41,827 nt of DNA from Desulfovibrio sp. (GTDB lineage Bacteria > Desulfobacterota > Desulfovibrionia > Desulfovibrionales > Desulfovibrionaceae), in contig JAFQNG010000072.1 in assembly GCA_017396005.1 (NCBI GenBank), positions 1 through 41,827 on the forward strand, read 5' to 3'. Under the pieces are notes generated by a model, which was not told where the DNA came from, made no database searches, and saw only the letters and a list, made by a program, of their open reading frames with translations. Numbering within the stretch: the stretch's first letter is position 1; every line of letters begins with the position of its first letter. The position numbers were made by a program, and so were the translations under genes. Below, piece by piece: positions 16,363 through 23,810 of the stretch.

Positions 16363-16391
16363 TTTTGGAGCTATCGTTCTCTGTATATAAT
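16363..16391 (+). promoter_or_regulatory. Candidate promoter for the NMO-like gene
   Basis: A perfect TATAAT (16386-16391) lies 17 bp after TTTTGG, a weak -35 match. It is in the 148-bp gap between addB and the flavoprotein gene, about 70 bp before the start codon. The same string CTGTATATAATG recurs before the GNAT gene at 33508. Confidence 0.42.
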
Positions 16392-16459
16392 GGTTTGCTG
16401 TGAAGTATCGCCAGACTCAGCTGGCCGCAGTTGCCACAGTCCATGGAGGTTTTGCTATA

Positions 16460-17599
16460 ATGGCTTTTCCTGCTTTGCGCATTGGAGACCTGACCGCCAC
16501 GGTGCCTGTTGTTCAGGGGGGCATGGGTGTCGGCATTTCTTTGTCACGGCTGGCGTCGGCCGTAGCCAATCAGGGCGGCATCGGCGTTATTGCCGGGGCT
16601 ATGATCGGCATGAAAGAACCTGATGTCATCAAAAATCCTGTGGAGGCCAATCTCCGCGCCCTGCGCAATGAAATCGAAAAAGCCCGAGAGATGACCAACG
16701 GCATCATTGGTGTCAATATCATGGTGGCGCTGACCACCTTCAGTGAAATGGTACGCACAGCCATCGAAAAACGAGCCGACATCATCTTTTCCGGCGCAGG
16801 GCTGCCACTGGACATGCCCCGCATCCTGCGTGAAGTATGCGATGAAAAAAAGGAAGCCTTTAAAACAAAACTGGTGCCCATTATCTCGTCAGCCAGGGCA
16901 GCCAGCGTCATAGCCAAAAAATGGATCTCTCGCTTTAACTATCTGCCTGACGCTTTTGTTGTGGAAGGCCCCAAAGCGGGCGGGCATCTAGGTTTCAAGC
17001 CGGGTGACATTCAAAGCCCTGAATTTGCGCTGGAAAAGCTGGTGCCTGAGGTGGTGGAAGCCGTAAAGCCCTTTGAGGACCAGTTTGGTCGCCCGGTGCC
17101 CATCATCGCGGCAGGAGGCGTCTATACCGGGGCAGATATCAAAAAATTTCTTGACTTGGGGGCTGCCGGCGTACAGATGGGTACACGCTTTGTAGCCACA
17201 CATGAGTGTGATGCTGATGAGCGCTTTAAGCAAAGTTATGTGGATGCCAGACAGGAAGATGTCACCATCATCAGCAGCCCGGTGGGCATGCCCGGTCGTG
17301 CCCTGAGCAACGACTTCATTGCCGCCTCGCGCGAAGGGCTGAAAAAACCGTTCAAGTGCGTCTTTCACTGTGTCCATACCTGTCAGCAAGAAAAAACCCC
17401 CTACTGTATCGCCCAGGCACTACTTAATGCCATGCGTGGTAACCTTGAACGTGGCTTTGCCTTTTGCGGCTCCAATGTTTTCAGGATTGACAAGATCATC
17501 AGCGTTCGTGAGCTGATGGACTCACTGCAACGTGAATTTGATGATGCCAAGGCCAGCCTGAGCAAGAGCGTACAGAGCATATTGGGCGGCAGTAAATAG
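16460..17599 (+). CDS. Nitronate monooxygenase-like FMN enzyme with C-terminal cysteine cluster
   Basis: A TIM-barrel flavoprotein of the nitronate monooxygenase/2-nitropropane dioxygenase/FabK superfamily, 379 residues. Family signs are the N-terminal VVQGGMGVGIS (17-27), the GGHLG phosphate/flavin segment (174-178), PIIAAGGV (214-221) and GVQMGTRF (237-244). The C-terminus holds C300-x3-C304-x3-C308-x7-C316, spacing that could ligate an Fe-S cluster. The monooxygenase name implies oxygen use, which fits poorly with an anaerobe; a reductase role (FabK-like) is at least as likely. The ATG at 16460 is preferred because the barrel begins there and GGAGG is about 10 nt upstream; a GTG at 16400 would add 20 residues. 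It ends just before a strong terminator. Confidence 0.85.
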   Translation: MAFPALRIGDLTATVPVVQGGMGVGISLSRLASAVANQGGIGVIAGAMIGMKEPDVIKNPVEANLRALRNEIEKAREMTNGIIGVNIMVALTTFSEMVRTAIEKRADIIFSGAGLPLDMPRILREVCDEKKEAFKTKLVPIISSARAASVIAKKWISRFNYLPDAFVVEGPKAGGHLGFKPGDIQSPEFALEKLVPEVVEAVKPFEDQFGRPVPIIAAGGVYTGADIKKFLDLGAAGVQMGTRFVATHECDADERFKQSYVDARQEDVTIISSPVGMPGRALSNDFIAASREGLKKPFKCVFHCVHTCQQEKTPYCIAQALLNAMRGNLERGFAFCGSNVFRIDKIISVRELMDSLQREFDDAKASLSKSVQSILGGSK

Positions 17600-17638
17600 G
17601 CCTGAGCCTTAATCCTGCCTGCACAACAAACAATAACC

Positions 17639-17673
17639 CGGGCCTCATGTCAGTACATGAGGCCCGTTTTTTT
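17639..17673 (+). terminator. Strong rho-independent terminator after the NMO-like gene
   Basis: A perfect 12-bp stem (CGGGCCTCATGT with its complement) closes a 4-nt CAGT loop, followed directly by seven T residues. It lies 39 bp past the stop codon and closes the plus-strand block. From 17674 to 17815 I see no gene or structure that I can support. Confidence 0.95.
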
Positions 17674-17815
17674 AACTTGGAACGGGAACTCGGAAGAAGA
17701 TGGCATTGACGGACAGTACTGAGCTTGCCATGAACTCGGCTTATGACTCTGCATGCAGGGGCAGCGCGAAATACCTCATAATAAAAAAACATTGTGCCAT
17801 ACGGAGAGACGTAGC

Positions 17816-19396
17816 TCAGGGCCTGCCTGCAGCCGGGCTGCACTCTAACTCGCTGCAGATATGCCGCACTCGATGTTCATAGCAGTGTGCTGTACGCAGA
17901 TGCTGCTGCCACGCCTGACACAGCACATATGTACCTGTAGTGTCGGCTCTCAAGGCAGCCAGGCGGGGGGCCAGATGTTCTGGTCGAGCAAGGGTCACGG
18001 GATGGCATAAGTCGGACGGAAAGATATCCAGCCCCGGGGTATCATCGCTCAATAAAAAACCACCGGCAGCCCAGACGTCAAAATGGCGCTGGCTCAGACT
18101 GCCGGGCAGGAGCAGGCTGGTCACATTTAATACAGCCCCTGCCCTGCCATAGAGCTCAGGCAGAGAAACATAATAGTCCACAGGGGGTGACACTTTGGCC
18201 TCTGGCAGCAGGCTTTTCCACCCGGCATCACCAATAAGCCTGAATCCTGCCCCAAGAGCAGCCTCTATCCATTGCGCTCGGCGGGCGCGTGAGCAGTTCT
18301 CTGCCCCAAGACCGGCTCTGCGGATCTCGGGCCCTGGCCAAGGACTTATACCCAGCCTGTCATGCCACCAGTGCACATGGGGGCAGTCGCTGATGCTCTG
18401 CGCCTCCGCCGCTACAGTCTGAGCTGCAAGCTCAAGACTGCGAGGCAGGCGCGCTGCAGCAAAAAATCTGTCCCGCTCAGGAAAAGATGCACGCCCCACA
18501 AAGAGCGGCGTCGCAACACGCCTAGCTGCAACTTCGGCCTCCGGGGGAAGTTCCCGCCACATATGCGGGGCCACTGCTAAAGGCAGATGCACAACATGCT
18601 GAGCTCCTACGGCCTGCAAACCAGCCAGAAAACCGGCATCGGTCACGCAAAGCATGGCCTCCTGCCACCAGGGCAGGCGAAGACGCGAAAGTATATGCCA
18701 CGGATTATCCACAAACCAGATGACCACAGGGATGTGCAGAGCCCGACATAGCTGAAAAATGCGGCCTGTATCGTCCAGGCCGCGCAGATTAACAGAAAGC
18801 AACAGTCTGGGACGCGCCTTGTCCAGCATGGCCTGCCAGCCTTCCACAAAACCCTGTCCTGTCACAGGAGGCAGATTTTCCCATACTGGAACAAAACCAC
18901 ATTTCTGCAAGGCCTGCCGCAACTCCTGATGCAATAGCTGCCCCTCATGCCCCGGCAAGATGGCAGCCTGCTGCTTTGGCACATCCGACAAATGCAGGGA
19001 CTTAGCCTGCACCTTAGCCAGAATATTCCCCCAGAAAGCCGGTGCAAGGCGCAGACCAGGCTTATAAAAATAGACGCTGCAGTGCGCAGACAGGTCCGGT
19101 ACAGCTTTCGCCTCTATCTGCTTCCACATTGCCGGCAGCAAACGTGGGGCATGACCTGCCTGTGCCAACGCCTGCAGTGTCTGCGGTGCTTCCAGCCAGA
19201 AAATGCGCGCTCCTGTATTCTGCACCTGACGGACAAAGGGCAGATCCCACGGACAGGCAGGCCCCAGACCCAGGATAAGGATATCTCGGCCTTGGCCATG
19301 ACGCTCCCAGGCTGTTGCATCGGCAGGCAGACTGAAAGGACGCCCCATGCAGTCAGGCAGACTGACACGCCGAGGGGGACGGGCTGAATCAGGCAT
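17816..19396 (-). CDS. Glycosyltransferase-like protein (CgeB/Glyco_trans_1_2 type)
   Basis: A 526-residue soluble protein resembling GT-B glycosyltransferases of the CgeB group. After a short polar N-terminus, a Rossmann-like strand (DILILGLGPACP) begins the first lobe. The second lobe carries the group's typical run: a small-residue helix (YGRAGAVLNVTSLLLPG), then SQRHFDVWAAGGFLLSDDTPG. This matches the position of the donor-binding region in Glyco_trans_1_2 proteins. It belongs to the same broad type as the gene at 6482-8164, but the two are not close copies. Such enzymes in Desulfovibrio may glycosylate surface proteins or polysaccharide; that is inference. It lies 47 bp downstream of the AlkA-like gene. 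No convincing ribosome site precedes the ATG. Confidence 0.75.
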   Translation of the reverse strand: MPDSARPPRRVSLPDCMGRPFSLPADATAWERHGQGRDILILGLGPACPWDLPFVRQVQNTGARIFWLEAPQTLQALAQAGHAPRLLPAMWKQIEAKAVPDLSAHCSVYFYKPGLRLAPAFWGNILAKVQAKSLHLSDVPKQQAAILPGHEGQLLHQELRQALQKCGFVPVWENLPPVTGQGFVEGWQAMLDKARPRLLLSVNLRGLDDTGRIFQLCRALHIPVVIWFVDNPWHILSRLRLPWWQEAMLCVTDAGFLAGLQAVGAQHVVHLPLAVAPHMWRELPPEAEVAARRVATPLFVGRASFPERDRFFAAARLPRSLELAAQTVAAEAQSISDCPHVHWWHDRLGISPWPGPEIRRAGLGAENCSRARRAQWIEAALGAGFRLIGDAGWKSLLPEAKVSPPVDYYVSLPELYGRAGAVLNVTSLLLPGSLSQRHFDVWAAGGFLLSDDTPGLDIFPSDLCHPVTLARPEHLAPRLAALRADTTGTYVLCQAWQQHLRTAHCYEHRVRHICSELECSPAAGRP

Positions 19397-19443
19397 TGTT
19401 AATTTATCCCAAATTCATGCATTTTGGAGCAGAAAGAACACTA

Positions 19444-20079
19444 TCAGATGCTTGGATCCTGCAGTTCAGAGAGAGCCCCTCCGGCTACAGCCCATAAGTA
19501 GAAGGAAGCAAGAGTGGCATAGGGGCTGTAACGCTGACGGCAGATTTCAAAACAGGCTCTATCTATCTGCTGATAGCCATACAGCATGCGCAGGCCACGA
19601 TGTATACCTAAATCACCATAGCTGAACACATCAGGCCGCTGTAGGCAAAAAATGAGCAACATCTCGGCCGTCCAGCGTCCTACCCCGGGAAGCGCCATCA
19701 GAGCAGTACAAAAAGCGGCATCTGACAGAAGAGGCAGGGCAGCCATTTCCAGCTCGCCCCGCACGATGCGTGCCGCTGCCTCTTTCATATAGCTTGCCTT
19801 ACGCAGCGAAAGACCGAAAGCCCGCAGTTGTTCCATACTTGCCATATGCACACACTGTGGCGTTACCTCTTCAAGACCAGCACACAACCTAGCCCAGACA
19901 GTGGCCTGTGCCCTGCCAGAAACCTGCTGCCCTGTGATGGCATACAACAAAGCCATGAAGAGATCAGGCATGACCTCACGCCGAGGAGGATCCATGCGGG
20001 TCATGACCCAGGACAGACGCGCATCTTTTTGAGCCAGTCCATGCAATGCCTCAGGACTGATGGAAAAATACCGGGACAT
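19444..20079 (-). CDS. alkA: DNA-3-methyladenine glycosylase, AlkA-like (HhH-GPD)
   Basis: Base-excision-repair glycosylase that removes alkylated purines from DNA. The 211-residue protein is the short form without the AlkA N-terminal domain. The helix-hairpin-helix is clear (LPGVGRWTAE, residues 130-139) and the catalytic aspartate is D156 in FSYGDLGIHRGL. The QQVSGRA segment near residue 51 is typical of the family. There is no Fe-S cluster motif, separating it from endonuclease III. It is 11 bp downstream of the UPF0210 gene and probably in the same transcript. Confidence 0.92.
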   Translation of the reverse strand: MSRYFSISPEALHGLAQKDARLSWVMTRMDPPRREVMPDLFMALLYAITGQQVSGRAQATVWARLCAGLEEVTPQCVHMASMEQLRAFGLSLRKASYMKEAAARIVRGELEMAALPLLSDAAFCTALMALPGVGRWTAEMLLIFCLQRPDVFSYGDLGIHRGLRMLYGYQQIDRACFEICRQRYSPYATLASFYLWAVAGGALSELQDPSI

Positions 20080-20090
20080 ACCGGCCAGAT

Positions 20091-21476
20091 TCAGTTTTTA
20101 AGGCTGTGGATGGGCGCTGGTATGCGCCCGCCAAAACCGATAAAAGCAGAAGCATCTCCCTGCGGTACAGACATGATGGCAGCCTTGCCCAGAAGACCAC
20201 CAAAAGAGACTGCTTCGCCCACACCCTTTCCCGGTACAGGGATGACGCGTACGGCCGTAGTCTTGTGGTTGATCATACCGATGGCCATCTCATCAGCGAT
20301 GAGTCCGGCAATACTTGTGGCCGGAGTATCACCGGGTATGGCTATCATGTCCAACCCTACCGAACAGACACTGGTCATGGCCTCCAGTTTTTCAAGGCTG
20401 AGCAGACCGGATGTGGCTGCAGCCTCAATGCTGGAGTCTTCAGAAACCGGGATAAAAGCCCCGGAAAGCCCCCCCACAGAAGATGAGGCAAAGGCTCCGC
20501 CTTTCTTTACCGCATCATTAAGCATGGCCAGCACGGCGGTACTGCCAGGCGCGCCAATACTGGACAGCCCCAGGCTCTGGAATATCTCGCCTACAGAATC
20601 GCCCACAGCCGGGGTAGGCGCAAGAGAAAGGTCAGCCACGCCAAAAGGAATGCCTAGACGGCGGGCTACTTCACCGCCGATAATCTCACCTACACGGGTC
20701 ACTTTGTAAGCCGTGCGTTTGATCACCTCGGCCAGATCCAGCAGGGTCAGACGCCCTCCCCTGTTGTTGTGGCCTGCCGCTACAGCGCGATCAATGGCTT
20801 TCCTGACTACGCCCGGTCCGGAAACCCCTACATTGATGACCACATCCGGCTCTCCCACTCCCAGATAGGCCCCGGCCATAAAGGGTACATCCTGCGGAAT
20901 ATTGGCAAAGACCACGAGCTTGGCGCAGCCTATACCGCCGCGGTCAGCCGTAGCCTGAGCAGTTCTGCGTATCTGCTCGCCCATGAGAGCCACAGCATCC
21001 ATATTGATACCGCTGCGCGATGAGGCCACATTGATGGAGGAACAGATTCGTTCTGTCTGCGAAAGAGCTTCTGGCAGGGCTTCGATAAGTGCCCTGTCGC
21101 CGCAGGTAAAACCCTTTTCCACCAGAGCAGTGAAGCCACCAAGAAAATCCACTCCGGCTTCTTGGGCAGCCGCATCCAAGGCACAACAAATGCGCACCAT
21201 GCCATCAGGGCCAAAGGGGGCGCCCACCACTGCAATGGGGCTGACACTGATGCGCTTGTTAACCACAGGTATACCGTACCTGTCACCCACCTCATTGCAA
21301 ACATGTACCAGCTGTGCGGCATAACGCCTGAGCTTGGCCTGCACATTGCCTATGAACAAATCCAGATCATGGCTGACACAGTCAAAAAGACTCACGCCAA
21401 GTGTGATGGTGCGTACGTCCAGATGCTCGTTGCGGAGCATGTTCAGGATGCTGGTGACTTCGCGTTCTGAAAGCAT
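20091..21476 (-). CDS. UPF0210 (DUF711) family protein
   Basis: A 461-residue protein of the UPF0210/DUF711 family, sometimes labelled 'PFL family' from a structural likeness to glycyl-radical barrels. Its biochemical function is unknown. Conserved-looking stretches include RTITLGVSLFDC near the N-terminus, NKRISVSPIAVVGAP, SRSGINMDAVALMG, and a glycine-rich centre (NVGVSGPGVV). No glycyl-radical motif is evident. The ATG at 21476 is chosen because GAGG lies 8 nt upstream; 36 extra residues are possible but cross into the upstream gene. The preceding gene encodes an ACT protein, the usual partner of this family, which suggests the ACT protein senses an amino acid and acts with or on UPF0210. 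Confidence 0.92.
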   Translation of the reverse strand: MLSEREVTSILNMLRNEHLDVRTITLGVSLFDCVSHDLDLFIGNVQAKLRRYAAQLVHVCNEVGDRYGIPVVNKRISVSPIAVVGAPFGPDGMVRICCALDAAAQEAGVDFLGGFTALVEKGFTCGDRALIEALPEALSQTERICSSINVASSRSGINMDAVALMGEQIRRTAQATADRGGIGCAKLVVFANIPQDVPFMAGAYLGVGEPDVVINVGVSGPGVVRKAIDRAVAAGHNNRGGRLTLLDLAEVIKRTAYKVTRVGEIIGGEVARRLGIPFGVADLSLAPTPAVGDSVGEIFQSLGLSSIGAPGSTAVLAMLNDAVKKGGAFASSSVGGLSGAFIPVSEDSSIEAAATSGLLSLEKLEAMTSVCSVGLDMIAIPGDTPATSIAGLIADEMAIGMINHKTTAVRVIPVPGKGVGEAVSFGGLLGKAAIMSVPQGDASAFIGFGGRIPAPIHSLKN

Positions 21477-21501
21477 ATACCAGACCTCAGGCAGCTGAAA
21501 A

Positions 21502-22065
21502 CTATGTGGGACTGACCCTGTGTACAGCCTCAAAAATATCGCGGTGCTGTACACTGACGCGCAGACTGCGGCTCTGGGCTTCACAGGTCAGCTCTCGCCG
21601 CAGACGTCCCAGATCAATACTTTCAGGGACCTGCACTTCAAAGACGAAAAGCGCGTGATGTTCACCGCCCTCGCCCAAAATAGCCTTAAGAGATTCAATA
21701 TTGATGCGATGCCGGGCAAAAACACGGCTCATGAGAGCGATAAGACCCGGTTGATCCGGCCCATCCACGCTGATGACAAAAGGCTCACAATCAGATCCGC
21801 CGCTCCAGTGTTCGTCCGTAGCCGGGCGTACCAGTACGGAAAGATCCACGCCAGCAGCTTGAAGCCCCTCACACAGCTGCAGACGCAAGGTAACAGGCTG
21901 CAGGCCATCCGGTGCCTGAACGGCAAAAATGGCGGCAAACTGACCGGCAAGTATGGTCTGACTCACCTCCACAATATTGCAGCCTGCCTCGCCCAGCAGG
22001 CGGCTTACCGTAGCTACCACACCGGGGCAGTCTTTGCCGAGAAAGGAGGCTGTATACTTCTGCAT
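21502..22065 (-). CDS. ACT-domain regulator, GcvR-like
   Basis: A 187-residue protein made of two ACT domains: about 1-85 (ASFLGKDCPGVVATVSRLL) and about 95-180 (SVDGPDQPGLIALMSRVF). Each has the D-x-PG turn where ACT domains bind small ligands, usually amino acids. The layout matches GcvR-type proteins, but the partner here is UPF0210, 25 bp downstream, rather than glycine-cleavage genes. The ATG at 22065 is preferred because AGGGG precedes it; a GTG at 22092 lacks a ribosome site. Upstream lies a decayed IS200 fragment, so its promoter is either within that debris or replaced by it. Confidence 0.85.
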   Translation of the reverse strand: MQKYTASFLGKDCPGVVATVSRLLGEAGCNIVEVSQTILAGQFAAIFAVQAPDGLQPVTLRLQLCEGLQAAGVDLSVLVRPATDEHWSGGSDCEPFVISVDGPDQPGLIALMSRVFARHRINIESLKAILGEGGEHHALFVFEVQVPESIDLGRLRRELTCEAQSRSLRVSVQHRDIFEAVHRVSPT

Positions 22066-22131
22066 GACGCAACCCCTGAAAGCTTTTTTCACTTACTGCT
22101 ATATACGCAAAAACATCCTGTTTCAAGTATG

Positions 22132-22243
22132 TCACACGGCTAGCCCAAGGCAATCGCATGAAATCAAAGGGATCGCTTTTTTACGATACTTGGGAATACA
22201 GGCAATGCCACGTCACATGGGACTGTTTGTTCCAGTGATGCAT
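22132..22243 (-). pseudogene. tnpA: tnpA fragment (IS200-type Y1 transposase), frameshifted and truncated
   Basis: From ATG 22243, with AAGGAG 5 nt upstream, the reading gives SHVTWHCLY, matching the start of IS200-type transposases (usual form SHTxWxCxYHIVFxPKYRRK). The frame then stops at 22181. In the next frame, PKYRKKAI follows directly (from 22194), so the short HIVF-like stretch between has been lost, changing the frame. Family resemblance ends after AI, and a stop follows at 22132. The catalytic HUH and tyrosine regions are absent, so this cannot transpose. Confidence 0.72.
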
Positions 22244-22352
22244 AGGCTCTCCTTGAATACCACAGAGTAGCTGTTGCCCCTTTGGGGTACAAGTATCCGT
22301 TTGGTGGGATACTTCAGGATGAGCCTTTTTCGCAGTTTATACAACGCCGGAA

Positions 22353-22399
22353 CGGTTGAACCTGTTACGGTCACACCGCCAGAGGCGGTGGTTTAACCG
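22353..22399 (-). repeat. Double-armed hairpin, candidate IS200/IS605 end structure
   Basis: The inner stem ACCGCC/GGCGGT (22375-22380 with 22384-22389) has a 3-nt loop. Outer arms CGGTTGAACC (22353-22362) and GGTTTAACCG (22390-22399) pair fully with one G-U, leaving a 12-nt bulge on one side. Imperfect palindromes of this kind are recognised by IS200/IS605 transposases. It also lies just past the fadL stop codon and may now serve as its terminator, though no U-tract follows. Confidence 0.65.
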
Positions 22400-22431
22400 A
22401 TTTGTAATCAACTTAATTTGCAACTGTAGTA

Positions 22432-23709
22432 CTAAAAGCTGTAGCCAATGGAAAACATGTAGAGATTGGCGTGCACGTTCTTGGAGCTGCCGCCCATGGC
22501 TGCACCCGGTAAGGCTGGATTATTGATACCAGAGGCGTCTGTACAACCGTAATCGATGGAATTGACCCAGATATGGGCATAGGCCAGGTCAGCAGTCCAG
22601 TTGTTCCACTTGAAGCCTGTGCCCAGGCTGAGAATGGTACGGCCATTGGTGGGCATCCAGAAGTCCACATGCTCTTCCTTGACCGGCGAGGTCTCGTACA
22701 CAATGCCGGCGCGCAGGGCCCACCAGTCCAGGGGCTTGTATTCCACACTGGCGTTAAAGGCCCAGTTGTCACGCCATTCCTTGTTGTTGATGGAATTGTA
22801 GCCACTGTCAAAATACATGTTCAGGGCATTGTAGGTGGACCAGCGCGTCCACATGGCGCCCACCTCAAAGCTGAGATTGTCCAGCGGCTTGTAGGCTATG
22901 CCCAGTGCCAGAGAATCGGGCAGCTGCACCGTGGCTTCCACGTCAGTGTCGCGGGTTTCTGGTATATTGGCCATCTGCGCAAAGGGCGCATTATTTTCCT
23001 GCCGAGCAAACTTGGCCTTACCGTTCACATTAAGGGTCATCTGGCTCTTGTAGGCCAGACCAAGGGACCACTGTTCATTGAAGCGCAAATGCAGGCCCAG
23101 ATGGGCGCCAATGCCCCAGCCGTCGCCCTTGATCTTCATGTCATTGTCTGCCCCAAACATTGTAGGAATTTTATTCTTGATATAGATGTCCGCATAGAGG
23201 ATCTCCGGGCCGGCCGACACAGAGACCATGTCATTGATCTTCCAGGCCAGGGTGGGCACAAAGGAGAAGGTCTGCAGGCCCACGTCATAGACATTGTACC
23301 GGCCTACCCAGTTCTCGTCATAGCTGTTGCCCACGCCAAAGCGCGAGAACATGCCCAGGCCCAGCCAGAGGTCGTCAGTGAGCTGATGGCTCACATAGCC
23401 GTGCGGGGCCATCCAGGTTTTGGGCTTGGTAGTTGTCGAATGACTTCCACCACCGCTAACCCCCATATCCAGCGTGCCCATGGGCGCAATAAAGGCCAGA
23501 CCGCCCATAAGGTGGGTGCCGGGCAGCTGTGTGATGCCTGCCGCATTATAGGCAATGGCCGAGGCATCGTCGGCACGGCCCACCAGGCCGCGGCCCAGGG
23601 CCATGCCGCGGGCGCTCCATTCATAAAGGGCAAAGCCTTCGGCCAGTGCGGCAGATGCCGTGGCAGCCAAGAGCAGACATGCAAAACAAAATGCGCGAAC
23701 AGACCTCAT
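22432..23709 (-). CDS. FadL/OmpP1/TodX-family outer-membrane transporter
   Basis: An outer-membrane beta-barrel of the FadL family, which passes hydrophobic compounds such as long-chain fatty acids or aromatics into the cell. The 425-residue length is typical. A clear signal peptide ends near residue 23 (ATASAALA before EGFALYEW). The mature N-terminus has the FadL hatch-type pattern, with a glycine-rich stretch and YNAAGITQLPG in place of the common YNPAG. The body alternates aromatic-rich strands, and it ends in an aromatic residue (SIGYSF), as needed for barrel assembly. GGGGGA lies 4-5 nt before the ATG. The substrate is unknown. It is downstream of priA, with 101 bp between them. Confidence 0.92.
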   Translation of the reverse strand: MRSVRAFCFACLLLAATASAALAEGFALYEWSARGMALGRGLVGRADDASAIAYNAAGITQLPGTHLMGGLAFIAPMGTLDMGVSGGGSHSTTTKPKTWMAPHGYVSHQLTDDLWLGLGMFSRFGVGNSYDENWVGRYNVYDVGLQTFSFVPTLAWKINDMVSVSAGPEILYADIYIKNKIPTMFGADNDMKIKGDGWGIGAHLGLHLRFNEQWSLGLAYKSQMTLNVNGKAKFARQENNAPFAQMANIPETRDTDVEATVQLPDSLALGIAYKPLDNLSFEVGAMWTRWSTYNALNMYFDSGYNSINNKEWRDNWAFNASVEYKPLDWWALRAGIVYETSPVKEEHVDFWMPTNGRTILSLGTGFKWNNWTADLAYAHIWVNSIDYGCTDASGINNPALPGAAMGGSSKNVHANLYMFSIGYSF

Positions 23710-23784
23710 CGATCCCCCTGTTCAGGTCAAAAAAATATACAAAAAAGCAACGCCGAAGCATGGCAACGGCTCTGCAACAGACAC

Positions 23785-23799
23785 ATCTCTGACAGAGAT
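23785..23799. promoter_or_regulatory. 15-bp palindrome upstream of the fadL-like gene (possible operator)
   Basis: ATCTCTG-A-CAGAGAT is a perfect inverted repeat with a single-base centre. It lies 76-90 bp upstream of the porin start codon and 11 bp past the priA stop. The size suits a repressor site, but no T-run supports a terminator. The remaining 75 bp to the ATG is AT-rich and includes TATATT, a possible -10. Confidence 0.35.
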
Positions 23800-23810
23800 A
23801 AGACTTCTGA

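Larger units (their letters stand above)
22132..22399 (-). mobile_element. Remnant of an IS200/IS605-type element (left end only)
   Basis: The minus strand of this otherwise geneless 366-bp gap carries, in order, a candidate TTAC insertion tetranucleotide (22407-22404), an end hairpin (22399-22353), a structured leader with an 8-bp hairpin (AAGTATCC 22291-22298 with GGATACTT 22307-22314) and a CCCC-TTT-GGGG hairpin, a perfect AAGGAG site and the start of a transposase. The transposase is broken after about 16 codons and no right end or downstream transposase domain is present. The identification rests on the tnpA N-terminal motif and the hairpin, not on a database match. The rest of the gap (22066-22131) shows nothing that I can name. 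Confidence 0.7.

Noticed and set aside
17499-17843. Minus-strand reading frame spanning the terminator region after the NMO-like gene
   Set aside because: It crosses a strong terminator and overlaps the 3' ends of two real genes; composition is not protein-like.
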